Shown: positions 50,592 to 58,980 of the stretch, piece by piece
How the letters are laid out: every line of letters starts with the position of its first letter
Position numbering within the stretch: position 1 is the first letter of the stretch
NCBI RefSeq assembly: GCF_000527175.1
Contig: NZ_AZUR01000001.1
Coordinates: forward strand, 1,523,011-1,587,010
Direction of reading: 5' to 3'
DNA from: Pseudogulbenkiania sp. MAI-1
GTDB taxonomy: Bacteria; Pseudomonadota; Gammaproteobacteria; Burkholderiales; Chromobacteriaceae
Length of the DNA: 64,000 bases
Notes under the pieces: model-generated
What the model saw: the letters and a program-made list of their open reading frames with translations, nothing else
What the model was told of the DNA's origin: nothing
Databases searched by the model: none
Made by a program: the position numbers and the translations under genes

Positions 50592-51089
50592 TTACGCCTT
50601 TATCGAGTAAATATCATGCAGCTTTGTTTCCAACTTAATCTTGTCAGTAAACTTTTTCCTTTCCTCTGCCGGGTTCTTCAGGTATCGACAGACTTCCATC
50701 AAGCGGCTGCATACAAGATATTCAGCGATGGAGAGGAATGTGATTTCGACCACGAGGGTGACCCTGAAGAATATCTCGGCGCCAGTTAGTGGCCGGGCAG
50801 GAGACGTCGCTTCTTTTGCGATGAAGAACAGAAATACCAAGATAAAGAAGCAGAACAGAAACTGGGTGAGTCCTTCTCCGATAACTCCTAACGCCTGGGT
50901 CGGTGAGTTCACCAGCTCATCCATTGCATCCCTCTGGGCCGTTAATCGGTCGATCTTTTTTAGTCGCCGCTCTCTCCAGCGTACCTTGATCTGTTGCATG
51001 CCCTTCCGTCCAATTTGGAAAGCAAGGGCTAGCGTGAAGAGATGCTCTACCCAAGTCAGAACCTTATCAGCTTCAACTCCAATATCCAT
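50592..51089 (-). CDS. Two-TM cargo protein between G and protease genes
   Basis: 165 residues, AT-rich relative to neighbours. N-terminal amphipathic region (VEHLFTLALAFQIGRKGMQQIKV), basic coiled-coil-like stretch (RWRERRLKKIDRLTAQRDAMDELV), TM1 about 73-91 (FLFCFFILVFLFFIAKEA), TM2 about 103-124 (IFFRVTLVVEITFLSIAEYLVC) and a charged C-terminal tail (EERKKFTDKIKLETKL). AAGG precedes the ATG by five bases. Not a known Mu structural protein; probably a moron. Superinfection exclusion is a reasonable but untested idea. Confidence 0.7.
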   Translation of the reverse strand: MDIGVEADKVLTWVEHLFTLALAFQIGRKGMQQIKVRWRERRLKKIDRLTAQRDAMDELVNSPTQALGVIGEGLTQFLFCFFILVFLFFIAKEATSPARPLTGAEIFFRVTLVVEITFLSIAEYLVCSRLMEVCRYLKNPAEERKKFTDKIKLETKLHDIYSIKA

Positions 51090-51165
51090 GGCAACCTTGA
51101 TGTATTACAAAGATGCCATATGCTACCCCGTTAGAACGCCGTTAGAAATGACGCATACCCAGTAG

Positions 51166-51183
51166 GGCATGCCATTGCATGCC
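51166..51183. repeat. GCATGC hairpin 5' of the two-TM cargo gene
   Basis: GGCATGC (51166-51172) and GCATGCC (51177-51183), loop CATT. It lies between the G gene stop and the cargo gene start, so the cargo gene has a hairpin on each side. Confidence 0.5.
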
Positions 51184-51229
51184 TTCCTACCAAAACCCTG
51201 CCACAGCCCGTTTCTGTCGATTTCCGCTT

Positions 51230-51724
51230 TCAGCTCCCAACAGTCCGCCGCAGGTAGTCCTCCACCGTCGCCTCGATCTCGTTCACGTCCTGGTCGGTCA
51301 GCGCCAGGAACGGCCGCGCCGGGATGTTGCTGCCGGGGTGGTTGACCTTCTTGACCACCCGGCCCCCGAAGGCCAGTGCCTTCTTGTTACGTGGTCTGAT
51401 CTCGTGCGGCCGGGTCTGGCCACCAAACTGGTGGATGGCGGCGTACTTGACGTTGGTGCCGACAACGGCGTTGTTGTTGTCGCTGACCGAGACGATGGAG
51501 GAAGCGAGCCGGCCGCTATCCTGCAGAATCTTGCCGCCTGCCCGGCGCGGGTTGGGTTTCAGCCCCTGCCAGGTGGGCCGGCCTTCCTGGGCGAAGTTCT
51601 CCTCGACCGCGTCGGCCATGATGGCGGCGAGGTTGCGCATCAGCGGAGCCCGTTCGACGACGGCCTTCTCCAGTCGCTCCAGGGCGCCCAAGACGTCTGT
51701 GCTGTCGATCTTGATGTCTATCAT
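51230..51724 (-). CDS. Virion morphogenesis protein, Mu gpG-like
   Basis: 164 residues: MIDIKIDSTDVLGALERLEKAV, MADAVEENFAQEGRPTWQGLKPN, GRLASSIVSVSDNNNAVVGTNVKYAAIHQFGGQT and ARPFLALTDQDVNEIEATVEDYL, all typical of gpG/HK97-gp10-like head-completion proteins. Separated from the F gene by about 100 bases with no gene seen. Confidence 0.9.
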   Translation of the reverse strand: MIDIKIDSTDVLGALERLEKAVVERAPLMRNLAAIMADAVEENFAQEGRPTWQGLKPNPRRAGGKILQDSGRLASSIVSVSDNNNAVVGTNVKYAAIHQFGGQTRPHEIRPRNKKALAFGGRVVKKVNHPGSNIPARPFLALTDQDVNEIEATVEDYLRRTVGS

Positions 51725-51822
51725 GGCGTATACTCAGATCAGCCTCGGAAACACGGTGAATCTCCCTGCCGTAGAACGCCGCAAGGTGGATCGCGTGAGG
51801 GTGCTGGGAGCCCCTCCCGAGG

Positions 51823-53097
51823 CTATCCCTCCCAAATGATCTTGCCGCTCTTCTTCAGCCTGGCGACTTCCTTGTCGCTGGTGGTGTAGAACGACTGCAG
51901 GTAGTTTTCCCGACCGTCCCGCGTCACCTTGACCACTGCTACCCACCAGCGCCCCTGGCGGTTGACGAACTTCAGGTGCAGCGCCTTCTCCTCGATCACC
52001 AGTTGCGGCCGTTCCAGCACCGCCTGAACGCGCCAGTAATCGGCCAAGGCCACCGGCTGGCTGTCGCGGTGCGCCAACTGCTTGACCAGGGTCTCGTCCG
52101 ACAGCCATACCGTCTGGCTCTGGCTGCCGAGGCGTTCCATGTCGTCGCCGGCCAGCACCGCGACCGGGTACTTCTGGCCCACGGCCAGCGCCTGGCGCAG
52201 TGCGGCCACTGGCTGCTGATCGGTGAGCCCCTTGGCCACCTGGTTCTCCAGCGTCTGGTACCAGCGGGCGAAGTCAGGCCCGGTCAGGGAGCCCTGGACG
52301 TACTGGCGCGCCACGTCGACCGGGTAACGGTCCAGCTCGGGCTGGTAGGCTGCCCGACCAGGGTTGTAGCCGAAGCCGGCGTCCGCCATGAAGCGCTGGC
52401 CGGTGGCCGGATCGTTGAAGGCCGGCGCCGGCCGGGTGGTGCCCTTGCGGTCGACCACTTGGTCAACGGTCTCCATCCGGCCCTTGCTGCTCGACTCGAC
52501 CAGGTTCAGCCGGTCCATATCGCGCTGGCTGCGGGTGCGCACGCGGCAGCGGCAGTTCCAGCCGTTGGGGGGATAGAAGCGCTGCCAGAATGGGTCGTCG
52601 TAGCGGAACACGCGGCCGTGCAGGTTGCGGTGCGCCGGCCGGGTGCGGTTGTCCAGCACCGCGACGTACTCCCAATACGGCCGTGCCTCGGCGTTGGCCA
52701 ACTGCTCCTGGTAGCGCCCGGCCATGTAGGCCGACTGCAGATTGGTGCGGAAGATGGTTTCCAGCCGACGCGGATTGAGGCGCTTGCCGTGAATCTCGCC
52801 GGTGTCCTGGTCGACCACGCGCCCCTTGCCCCACCAGCCCTTGGCTTCCAGCAGCGGCTGCAACCGGTTTTGGAAGTCGGCCAGTGTTTCTCCATTCTTG
52901 ATCGCCTCGGTCAAGGCGCCCCGAATGTCGGTTAATACGTCGAGTTTGGTTATGCCGGCCACGGTGAACGCCCTGGCATGCGCTTCGGCCCAGACGTCCT
53001 GCCACTTGAAGCCGATGGCGTAGCCCTTGCCTTCGAAATAGCGGATCGCCTCCTCGGGTGGCAGGCCGATGGCGTAGGACAGATCAGCGGTCGGCAT
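51823..53097 (-). CDS. Minor head protein Mu gpF-like with C-terminal nuclease-like domain
   Basis: 424 residues. Mu F head-morphogenesis domain about 60-200 (TIFRTNLQSAYMAGRYQEQLANAEARPYWEYVAVLDNRTRPAHRNLHGRV and YPPNGWNCRCRVRTRSQRDM). The C-terminal about 300-424 (KYPVAVLAGDDMERLGSQSQTVWLSDETLVKQLAHRDSQP ... GRWWVAVVKVTRDGRENYLQSFYTT) resembles the phage-Barnase-EndoU-ColicinE5/D-RelE-like nuclease (PBECR) domains fused to such head proteins. Head assembly role is secure; the nuclease-like role is inferred. Confidence 0.88.
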   Translation of the reverse strand: MPTADLSYAIGLPPEEAIRYFEGKGYAIGFKWQDVWAEAHARAFTVAGITKLDVLTDIRGALTEAIKNGETLADFQNRLQPLLEAKGWWGKGRVVDQDTGEIHGKRLNPRRLETIFRTNLQSAYMAGRYQEQLANAEARPYWEYVAVLDNRTRPAHRNLHGRVFRYDDPFWQRFYPPNGWNCRCRVRTRSQRDMDRLNLVESSSKGRMETVDQVVDRKGTTRPAPAFNDPATGQRFMADAGFGYNPGRAAYQPELDRYPVDVARQYVQGSLTGPDFARWYQTLENQVAKGLTDQQPVAALRQALAVGQKYPVAVLAGDDMERLGSQSQTVWLSDETLVKQLAHRDSQPVALADYWRVQAVLERPQLVIEEKALHLKFVNRQGRWWVAVVKVTRDGRENYLQSFYTTSDKEVARLKKSGKIIWEG

Positions 53098-54688
53098 TTA
53101 CCCGTCCCCATACGTCGGCCACGAAGATGGCGCGAGCCAGCAACTCGGACACGGCACCGTCGTCCATCCCCGGGTAGGCTGCCACCAGCGCCTCGATGGC
53201 GTCGTCCGGCGTGGCGCCGTTGCGGATCGCCTGGATCGCCGGAGCCAGCAACTGCCCCATGCCGGCGTTGAGGGTGTCGGCCGGCAGGGTGATTGCATCC
53301 AGGGCTGCCTGGTCCGGGTACACCACCTCGCCCTGGGCGTTGGTGAGCACGGCGTGGTACTGCAGACTGGCGGCAGCCTGGCCGTTTTGCATGGTTTTTG
53401 GCATAGGCCGTAGTTCGGGCGGCAACGCCATTTCCGGGCGCGGCGCGGTGAGCACCTTTTCTCCCTTCTTCGGCTTGGGAATCGCCAGCTTGTTGTGCAC
53501 CCAGTCGACCGGAACTTCTACGCCCAGACCGACCAGCTCCGGCAGCGCTTCGGCGTACAGCTTGAGGTCTTCCGGCTCGCGCACGTCGAACACCAGGCGC
53601 GGCAGGCGGCGTGGGTCGACGTCGCCGAAGTTGAGCGCCGCCAACGGATAGAGCAGATCACGGGTCAGGGTGCCGGCGAGCTGGCGCGCGTCGGAAACCA
53701 GCAGATCGTGGCGCACCTCGTTGTGCACGTTGCCGAGCGCGTTGGTCGACGACTTGCCATCGGCCTGGCTGGTCAGCGTACCGCCGAGGATGGCCTTGGA
53801 CTGGGTGCGCTCGCACCAGTCAATCATCGCCTGGAACGGCTCCTCGCTGCCTTGGGCGGCGTTCTGGAACTCGATCAGCATCCCGTCGGGAATGATGCCG
53901 GCCGCGTTATGGCCGATCTCGGCCACGGCACGCAGCAGCGTGGCTTTTTCCTCCTTGGTCGCGCCGGCCGGGTATTTCCCCACCCGCAGTGGCAGACCGT
54001 AAATTTCCAGAAACTCGGCTAGGTCGCGCACGCTGTAGTTCTTGAACAGGTACGGCCACGCCAGCACCCGGTGCAGGCCGGCGCGGGTCAGGTAGCCCGA
54101 CTTGGCCTTGTGCTTGTGTACCACCCAGCCGAACGGCCACAGCTCGGCGCCCTCGAACGAACCGTCGCGCAGGCGCAGGGCGTTGCCATCGTGCGGCAGG
54201 GTCTGGAACCAGCGTTGCGGGCGGTGGGACAGCCCCTTCGGCAGCCAGTCGCTGCCGAGCCGCTGCCAGGCGATCTCCAGTGCGGCAAAACCGTGACCGA
54301 TGCCGTCCAGGCAATCCAGCAGCACGTCGTCGAAGTCAGCCAGGTCGGATAGCCACTCCTGCAGCTGTTCGGCCTGTTTCTGCTCGGCGGCGCTGGCGTT
54401 GCGCGGCGGCTCGACGCTCCAGTCCAGCGTCAGGATGGCGCGCTTGCGCTTGCTCATCTCGGCGAAGATGTGGCCGTCCTTCTCTTCCATATCCACGAAC
54501 AGGTCGGCCTGTGCCACCAGATCGCCGCGCTCGGCGTCTTCCAGAATACGATGCAGCTTGGGCGGCGTCAGGCCACGCGACGGGTGTTCAGCGAACTCGC
54601 GCGTTATCCAGCCCACGCGAGCGGTCTGCTCTTCGGCCAGCACCTCGCGCTGGATCGGCTGGCCGTATTGATCAACGATTTTCGGCAT
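53084..54688 (-). CDS. Portal protein, Mu gp29-like (DUF935)
   Basis: 534 residues: ILEDAERGDLVAQADLFVDMEEKDGHIFAEMSKRKRAILTLDWSVEPP, ALEIAWQRLGSDWLPKG and FLEIYGLPLRVGKYPAGATKEEKATLLRAVAEIGHNAAGIIPDGM are DUF935 hallmarks. Dodecameric DNA-entry portal. ATG at 54688 chosen for AAGGTG six bases upstream; the GTG three codons earlier lacks one. Confidence 0.93.
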   Translation of the reverse strand: MPKIVDQYGQPIQREVLAEEQTARVGWITREFAEHPSRGLTPPKLHRILEDAERGDLVAQADLFVDMEEKDGHIFAEMSKRKRAILTLDWSVEPPRNASAAEQKQAEQLQEWLSDLADFDDVLLDCLDGIGHGFAALEIAWQRLGSDWLPKGLSHRPQRWFQTLPHDGNALRLRDGSFEGAELWPFGWVVHKHKAKSGYLTRAGLHRVLAWPYLFKNYSVRDLAEFLEIYGLPLRVGKYPAGATKEEKATLLRAVAEIGHNAAGIIPDGMLIEFQNAAQGSEEPFQAMIDWCERTQSKAILGGTLTSQADGKSSTNALGNVHNEVRHDLLVSDARQLAGTLTRDLLYPLAALNFGDVDPRRLPRLVFDVREPEDLKLYAEALPELVGLGVEVPVDWVHNKLAIPKPKKGEKVLTAPRPEMALPPELRPMPKTMQNGQAAASLQYHAVLTNAQGEVVYPDQAALDAITLPADTLNAGMGQLLAPAIQAIRNGATPDDAIEALVAAYPGMDDGAVSELLARAIFVADVWGRVNADR

Positions 54689-54703
54689 GTTTGTCACCTT
54701 GGT

Positions 54704-56260
54704 TTACCAGGCTCCGGTACCGAAGCCGGCGTATTCCTCGTCGGCGTCACCGTCCCGGTGCTGGCCGCGTGGGGCGGACTCGAACTCAATCGGCGCCGCC
54801 TCGTTGCGGCTGGCGTAATCCGCCATCAGCAGGGCGATGGCGCTGTCGCCGTGGCGCTTGCCGCTGGCCTGGCCGCCGTCGCCTTTCTCCTGGGTGCGGG
54901 TTTCGGATACGCGCGGGATACCCCGGATCAGCTGCACCTGGCGGTAGTCGGTCAGCACGTCCTCGTCGGCCGGCAGGTCGTGCAGCGTGCCGTCCTCGAG
55001 CGCGGTCTTGAGCTTGGGGAAGTTGTCCAGGTAGAACGCCTCGGTCGCCTGGATGCTGTGGATGCGGGTGGCACCGTACTTCTGAGTTGCCTTCTCGGCC
55101 AGGTACTGGCCGTTGCCTCGGGCGTCCAGGGCGGCCGCCAGAAAGGTGGGTAGGCTATCCAGGATGTAGAACAGGATCTGGCGCTGCTGATCGAACGGCA
55201 TGTTGCGAATCTCAACCTGGAACGGCACGCGGCGGCGCAGGCCCAGCCGGATCAGCGGCACCAGAATGGTGAGGTCACCCTTGCGGGCGAAGTCTTCGCC
55301 CAGGAACGACCTGGCGTTCTTCGGCAGCTTGTCCAGCAGCGGCTTCAGCTCGGTGTCGCACCATTCCTTGATGTCGGCCTCGCGCACCTTCTCCGGCAGC
55401 AGAGTGAAGGCGTCGGCGCGGGCGATGCGTAGCACCGGCGTGGCCTCGCTGGCCCGGCTCTCCAGCAAGGCCCGGCTGAAATAGCTGCCGGCCGAGTTGG
55501 TCGGGATGCAGTCCAGCTCCTGGCCGGCCCCGCTGCCGTAGAACGAGTACACCCCGGCCACCCAGGCGGCTTCCTCGGCCGCGTTGTATGGCTTACCCAG
55601 GCGCAGGCAGACGCGGTGATAGAGACCTTCACTCACAGCCTGCTTGAACTCCAGCCGGTGCACGGTGCCGGCACGCTTGCCGCCACGGATGTCCTTGATC
55701 AACTCATTGAACGGGTTGTCGACGCCGTAGTGGGTGGAAATCACCCGCACCTTGCCGCCCCAGATCAGCATGGCCATGGCTGCGTCCAGCAGCTCCTGCA
55801 ACTGTTCGTGGAACGCTGCCTCGTCAATGACGATGATGCCCTGGCGGCCGCGCAGGTTGGACGGGCGCGACGACAGCGCCACGATGCGGTGCCCGGATGG
55901 GAAGCGGATGGTGTAGGTCTTGATGTTCTTGTCGCGGTCGGCCTCGTCATCCCAGATGCCTTCCACGATCTGGCCGGCGGCGTAGTCGAACGCTTTGGCC
56001 CACATCGTGCATGCCTCGATGTACTCGATGGTCATGTCCTGGTTGTACGCGATGTAATAGACGTTCTGGCCGCCGGCCGACTTCTCGGCGGCGGCGGTCA
56101 GCACGTCGTCGGACGCCTCGCCCCAGGTCAGGCCGGTACGGCGCGACTTCTCGATGACCTTGAGCGGTGACGGGTCGGCCACCCAGCGTTGCTGGTAGGG
56201 CAGCAATACCGCCGGGACAGCGGCTCCGGCGGTGTTGGGTAGATGGATGGGCAGCGTCAT
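54704..56260 (-). CDS. Terminase large subunit, Mu gp28-like
   Basis: 518 residues. ATPase: LLPYQQRWVADPSPLKVIEKSRRTGLTW (atypical Walker A KSRRTGLTW), Walker B GIIVIDEAAF, followed by AMLIWGGKVRVISTHYG. RNase H-like nuclease in the C-terminal half (FLGEDFARKGDLTILVPLIRLG). Packages phage DNA with flanking host DNA in Mu-type headful mode. Start overlaps the upstream DUF3486 gene. Confidence 0.93.
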   Translation of the reverse strand: MTLPIHLPNTAGAAVPAVLLPYQQRWVADPSPLKVIEKSRRTGLTWGEASDDVLTAAAEKSAGGQNVYYIAYNQDMTIEYIEACTMWAKAFDYAAGQIVEGIWDDEADRDKNIKTYTIRFPSGHRIVALSSRPSNLRGRQGIIVIDEAAFHEQLQELLDAAMAMLIWGGKVRVISTHYGVDNPFNELIKDIRGGKRAGTVHRLEFKQAVSEGLYHRVCLRLGKPYNAAEEAAWVAGVYSFYGSGAGQELDCIPTNSAGSYFSRALLESRASEATPVLRIARADAFTLLPEKVREADIKEWCDTELKPLLDKLPKNARSFLGEDFARKGDLTILVPLIRLGLRRRVPFQVEIRNMPFDQQRQILFYILDSLPTFLAAALDARGNGQYLAEKATQKYGATRIHSIQATEAFYLDNFPKLKTALEDGTLHDLPADEDVLTDYRQVQLIRGIPRVSETRTQEKGDGGQASGKRHGDSAIALLMADYASRNEAAPIEFESAPRGQHRDGDADEEYAGFGTGAW

Positions 56261-56769
56261 TCGGCGATCCCCAGGATCATCTTGCGAATCTGCTGCACGG
56301 TGTTGCCGGACAAGCCGCACTTGCTGACCAACGCCTCGGCGGCGTCGGCAGCCGCGCGGGCTTTCTCGCGCACCTCGGTCTGCCATTTCTTCTGCACGAC
56401 CGATGCCTTGCCCAGCTCGGCCACGGCTTTGGCCACCTTGGGCAGATCGATCTGGCCTTCCTGGGCCATCAGCAGCTGGAACAGCTTCTCCTGCACCAGG
56501 CGCATCAGTGCCTCGTTGACGGCGCCCTCGTTATCCGGGGCAGCCTCCACCACGGCACGCGCCTGTTGGCTGGCCAGCTTCAGCGCTGACAGCCGGTCTT
56601 CGAACTCCTGGCCATAGCGGTGGATGGCGCTCTTGCTGATGTCGTAGCCCTTGTCGCGCAGCTCGGCGGCCAGCGCCTCGTAGCCGGAAAAGTCGCCGTC
56701 GACCAAGGCGCTATCCAGCCAGGCTTTCACCTCTGGCGGCAGCGCGGTGATTTTGGAACGGGGTGGCAT
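56257..56769 (-). CDS. Terminase small-subunit-like protein, DUF3486 (Mu gp27)
   Basis: 170 residues: PPRSKITALPPEVKAWLDSALVDGDFSGYEALAAELRDKGYDISKSAIHRYGQEF with a HTH-like segment, then helical C-terminus. Placement directly before the large terminase gene supports the role in DNA recognition for packaging. Confidence 0.9.
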   Translation of the reverse strand: MPPRSKITALPPEVKAWLDSALVDGDFSGYEALAAELRDKGYDISKSAIHRYGQEFEDRLSALKLASQQARAVVEAAPDNEGAVNEALMRLVQEKLFQLLMAQEGQIDLPKVAKAVAELGKASVVQKKWQTEVREKARAAADAAEALVSKCGLSGNTVQQIRKMILGIAE

Positions 56770-56776
56770 GGCGACC

Positions 56777-57091
56777 TCAGAAGTACTTGGCCGGGCGGGC
56801 AATGCCGGGCTGGCAGTCCACCGTGTACTCCACGATGTCGACGCCGAGCCGGGTCAGGTCCGCCGTCCAGGGGCCGGACGGGTCACGCTTGATTTCCAGC
56901 AGACAGCGGTCGGCCAGGTAGTCCAGCTCGCGGCGCAGCTCCAGCGCCGTCACGTCCGGGTAGATACCCTGGATGGTGGACAGGATCAGCACCTCGTGGG
57001 CACCAATCGGGCGGGCATTGTTCAAGGTCAGCAGGATCGCCCAGCGCATGGACTCGCGGCGGGCTTTGGCGGGGTCGATGGCATTCAGCAT
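56777..57091 (-). CDS. Mu gp26-like protein
   Basis: 104 residues: RRESMRWAILLTLNNARPIGAHEVLILSTIQGIYPDVTALELRRELDYLADRCLLEI, winged-helix-like. Gene order gp25-gp26-gp27 matches Mu. Function in Mu is not well defined; the fold hints at DNA or protein binding in packaging. Confidence 0.85.
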   Translation of the reverse strand: MLNAIDPAKARRESMRWAILLTLNNARPIGAHEVLILSTIQGIYPDVTALELRRELDYLADRCLLEIKRDPSGPWTADLTRLGVDIVEYTVDCQPGIARPAKYF

Positions 57092-57429
57092 GTCGTTTTC
57101 CCTGTCAGGGCCAGCTGCTGCAGGCTGTGGGCAACGCCGTCCAGCTTGGCCTCAATGGTGGTTTGGTTACGGATGAAGTCCTCGCGGCGTACGTACTCCA
57201 GCGGCAGCGCCGCCATCAGCTTGAGCAGGTCTTTTTCCAGGTCGACCAGCTTGGCGCGGTGGGCTTCCAGCGTGGCGGACGTCAGCTCCTGCGACTTGGC
57301 GACCGCGCCGAACTTCTCGTCGATGTTGCGGCCCACCACGCCGCCCAAAATCTTGGCCACGGTCCAGAAGCCAGCGAGGATGGCCAACAGCAGGGTGATC
57401 ACCTGCCATAGCTCCAGCGTTAACGTCAT
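57085..57429 (-). CDS. DUF2730-like one-TM protein (Mu gp25-like)
   Basis: 114 residues: N-terminal TM helix (MTLTLELWQVITLLLAILAGFWTVAKIL) followed by a long coiled coil (QELTSATLEAHRAKLVDLEKDLLKLMAALP, IEAKLDGVAHSLQQLAL). Mu gp25 has the same layout. Located right after the zinc-finger gene. Confidence 0.8.
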   Translation of the reverse strand: MTLTLELWQVITLLLAILAGFWTVAKILGGVVGRNIDEKFGAVAKSQELTSATLEAHRAKLVDLEKDLLKLMAALPLEYVRREDFIRNQTTIEAKLDGVAHSLQQLALTGKTTC

Positions 57430-57632
57430 CGGCGACTCCTTTCGCGCACGTTTTGGCAATCGACGCAGCGGGTGCAGCCGGGAGCGGCCAACTGCCGGGC
57501 CGGCGGGATGGGCACGCCGCAGTCATCACACTCGCTGGCCGATACGCCGCGCCCCACCAGATCGCGGGCGGCGGCGATGGCTGCCTCGCGCTCCTCCATC
57601 TCCAGTTCCTGGGCGCGGTCAAAGGGGTCCAT
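57426..57632 (-). CDS. TraR/DksA-type C4 zinc-finger protein
   Basis: 68 residues: acidic helix (MDPFDRAQELEMEEREAAIAAARDLV) then CDDCGVPIPPARQLAAPGCTRCVDCQ, the TraR/DksA zinc finger. Such phage proteins bind the RNA polymerase secondary channel and mimic DksA-ppGpp control. ATG at 57632 has GGAAGG six bases upstream; an ATG two codons earlier directly abuts it. Confidence 0.88.
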   Translation of the reverse strand: MDPFDRAQELEMEEREAAIAAARDLVGRGVSASECDDCGVPIPPARQLAAPGCTRCVDCQNVRERSRR

Positions 57633-58194
57633 CGCCATCCTTCCGGTGCAGGTTGATCAGGGTGTCGAGTTGGGCGTCGAGCCGCTGGCACCACTCGCCG
57701 TAGTCGGCGGAGTGGGCGAGAAGGTCTTCAGGCGGTAGCCCTTCGTCGGTGCCAGCGGCTTGACCGGCTTGGTCAGCGTTTCCGGCGTCGGCTGCGGGCA
57801 CACCTGGATCACTTGGGGTGTAGCCGAGGGCGGACTGGTAGAGGCGCAGGCTGTCAGGGCCAAGGCCAGTCCAATGCGGGCCATCAGTGCGTATCGCATC
57901 GGGAATCCTTTGCTTCAGTTGGGATTGGGTGTCGGCCAGGCGGGCGCGGGTCTGGATCAGCTCCCAGCCCAGCTTGTGCGCTTGGTCGGCCAGCTTCTGC
58001 TGCTCGACCAGGGCGCCGGCCAGCTCGGCGGCCTTGGCGTCGGAGACGGCATTCAGATCGCGTGCATGGTTCTCGGCTTGGGTGGCGAGGTGGGCCTTGT
58101 AGACGCTGGCTGTGTGCGAGCTGCCGAAGCCGTAGCCGGCGACGACGGCGCCAGACACGGCGCCCACGATCAGCCAGTCTTTGAGGTCAAGCAT
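57619..58194 (-). CDS. Inner-membrane spanin (Rz-like)
   Basis: 191 residues: N-terminal TM anchor (LKDWLIVGAVSGAVVAGYGFG) and a helical periplasmic region (AENHARDLNAVSDAKAAELAGALVEQQKLADQAHKLGWELIQTRARLADTQSQL). Links the inner membrane to the outer-membrane spanin at the last step of lysis. The Rz1-type gene is nested in it in another frame. Confidence 0.8.
   Translation of the reverse strand: MLDLKDWLIVGAVSGAVVAGYGFGSSHTASVYKAHLATQAENHARDLNAVSDAKAAELAGALVEQQKLADQAHKLGWELIQTRARLADTQSQLKQRIPDAIRTDGPHWTGLGPDSLRLYQSALGYTPSDPGVPAADAGNADQAGQAAGTDEGLPPEDLLAHSADYGEWCQRLDAQLDTLINLHRKDGDGPL
57657..57899 (-). CDS. Outer-membrane spanin lipoprotein (Rz1-like), nested in Rz gene
   Basis: 80 residues with lipoprotein signal MRYALMARIGLALALTAC (lipobox ALTAC, Cys18) and a Pro/Thr/Ser-rich mature part (TSPPSATPQVIQVCPQPTPETLTKPVKPLAPTKG). 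It lies wholly within the i-spanin gene in a different frame, the classic Rz/Rz1 architecture, which explains why both frames look coding. Confidence 0.82.
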   Translation of the reverse strand: MRYALMARIGLALALTACASTSPPSATPQVIQVCPQPTPETLTKPVKPLAPTKGYRLKTFSPTPPTTASGASGSTPNSTP

Positions 58195-58381
58195 TGCCGG
58201 CCTCCTGCTTGATGACGCGGGCCACACCGATAACGAGCATTGCCCAGCCGTACCAATGCGCCGGCAGCACTGCCGCGAGCTGCGGCTGCAGTGCTTCGAG
58301 CGCGGTGATGAACGCCACCAGGGCGGTGAGCCGCACCGACCACAGCCGGTGGGCGCGCTTCCAGTTGTCTATCAGGCGCAT
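58187..58381 (-). CDS. DUF7940-like small membrane protein, possible holin
   Basis: 64 residues: RLIDNWKRAHRLWSVRLTALVAFITALEALQPQLAAVLPAHWYGWAMLVIGVARVIKQE, two hydrophobic segments. Located between endolysin and spanin genes and overlapping both, so it belongs to the lysis cassette; a holin role is an inference from position and topology. Confidence 0.7.
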   Translation of the reverse strand: MRLIDNWKRAHRLWSVRLTALVAFITALEALQPQLAAVLPAHWYGWAMLVIGVARVIKQEAGNA

Positions 58382-58791
58382 CACTGATACCCCTTGGCCA
58401 ATTGGAAGTGGGGCATCTCGCGGAACTTGGCGCGCGGGTTGCCGTACCAGGTGAGCCCGAGGGACTCGCCGATCCGGCCCATGACCTGCCAGTGCGGATG
58501 ATTGGCATCCCACATCGGCTTGCCGCCTACCAGCGGCACCACGTCAAAAGCGCGGGCGGCAGGTTTGTCCTTGATGGTGGCGTTGTGCGCGGATTGGCCG
58601 GCACGGGCGTTGGTTACGCGCGGGCCGGGCTGGCCATTACGGCCTTGGGCATAGAGCTGATCTTGTTCGACGCCAGAGCGCCACGTGCAGGTAATGAGCG
58701 GGTCCACCCCTGCGGCCTCGCAGCGGCGCAGGAACTCGCGGCACAAGGGCTGCAGGTCGGGGTGAAGGTCTTCGATACGGCGGCTGGCCAT
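58381..58791 (-). CDS. Endolysin, M15-family L-alanyl-D-glutamate-type peptidase
   Basis: 136 residues. Zinc ligands: His in GQSAHNATIKDK, Asp in ARAFDVVPL and His near the end in EMPHFQLA; RIEDLHPDLQPLCREFLRRCEAAG at the start and TWRSGVEQDQLYAQGR are typical. Cuts peptidoglycan cross-bridges at lysis. AAGGA seven bases before the ATG. No secretion signal, so a holin is needed. Confidence 0.9.
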   Translation of the reverse strand: MASRRIEDLHPDLQPLCREFLRRCEAAGVDPLITCTWRSGVEQDQLYAQGRNGQPGPRVTNARAGQSAHNATIKDKPAARAFDVVPLVGGKPMWDANHPHWQVMGRIGESLGLTWYGNPRAKFREMPHFQLAKGYQ

Positions 58792-58980
58792 GACGGCATC
58801 CTTTTACTTGTGGATGCTGTCGATTGTGGCGGGGCCGGCTGGATGGGCTTAGTGGTAAGGTGTCAGAGAGAAAACAATGGAGGGGGCGTATGGACTGATG
58901 ACGTATTTTGTTTATGATTGGTAGATATCTAACATTGTGAAGCTAACCTATCACACCGCAGCCCGCACTATGGAGACCAG

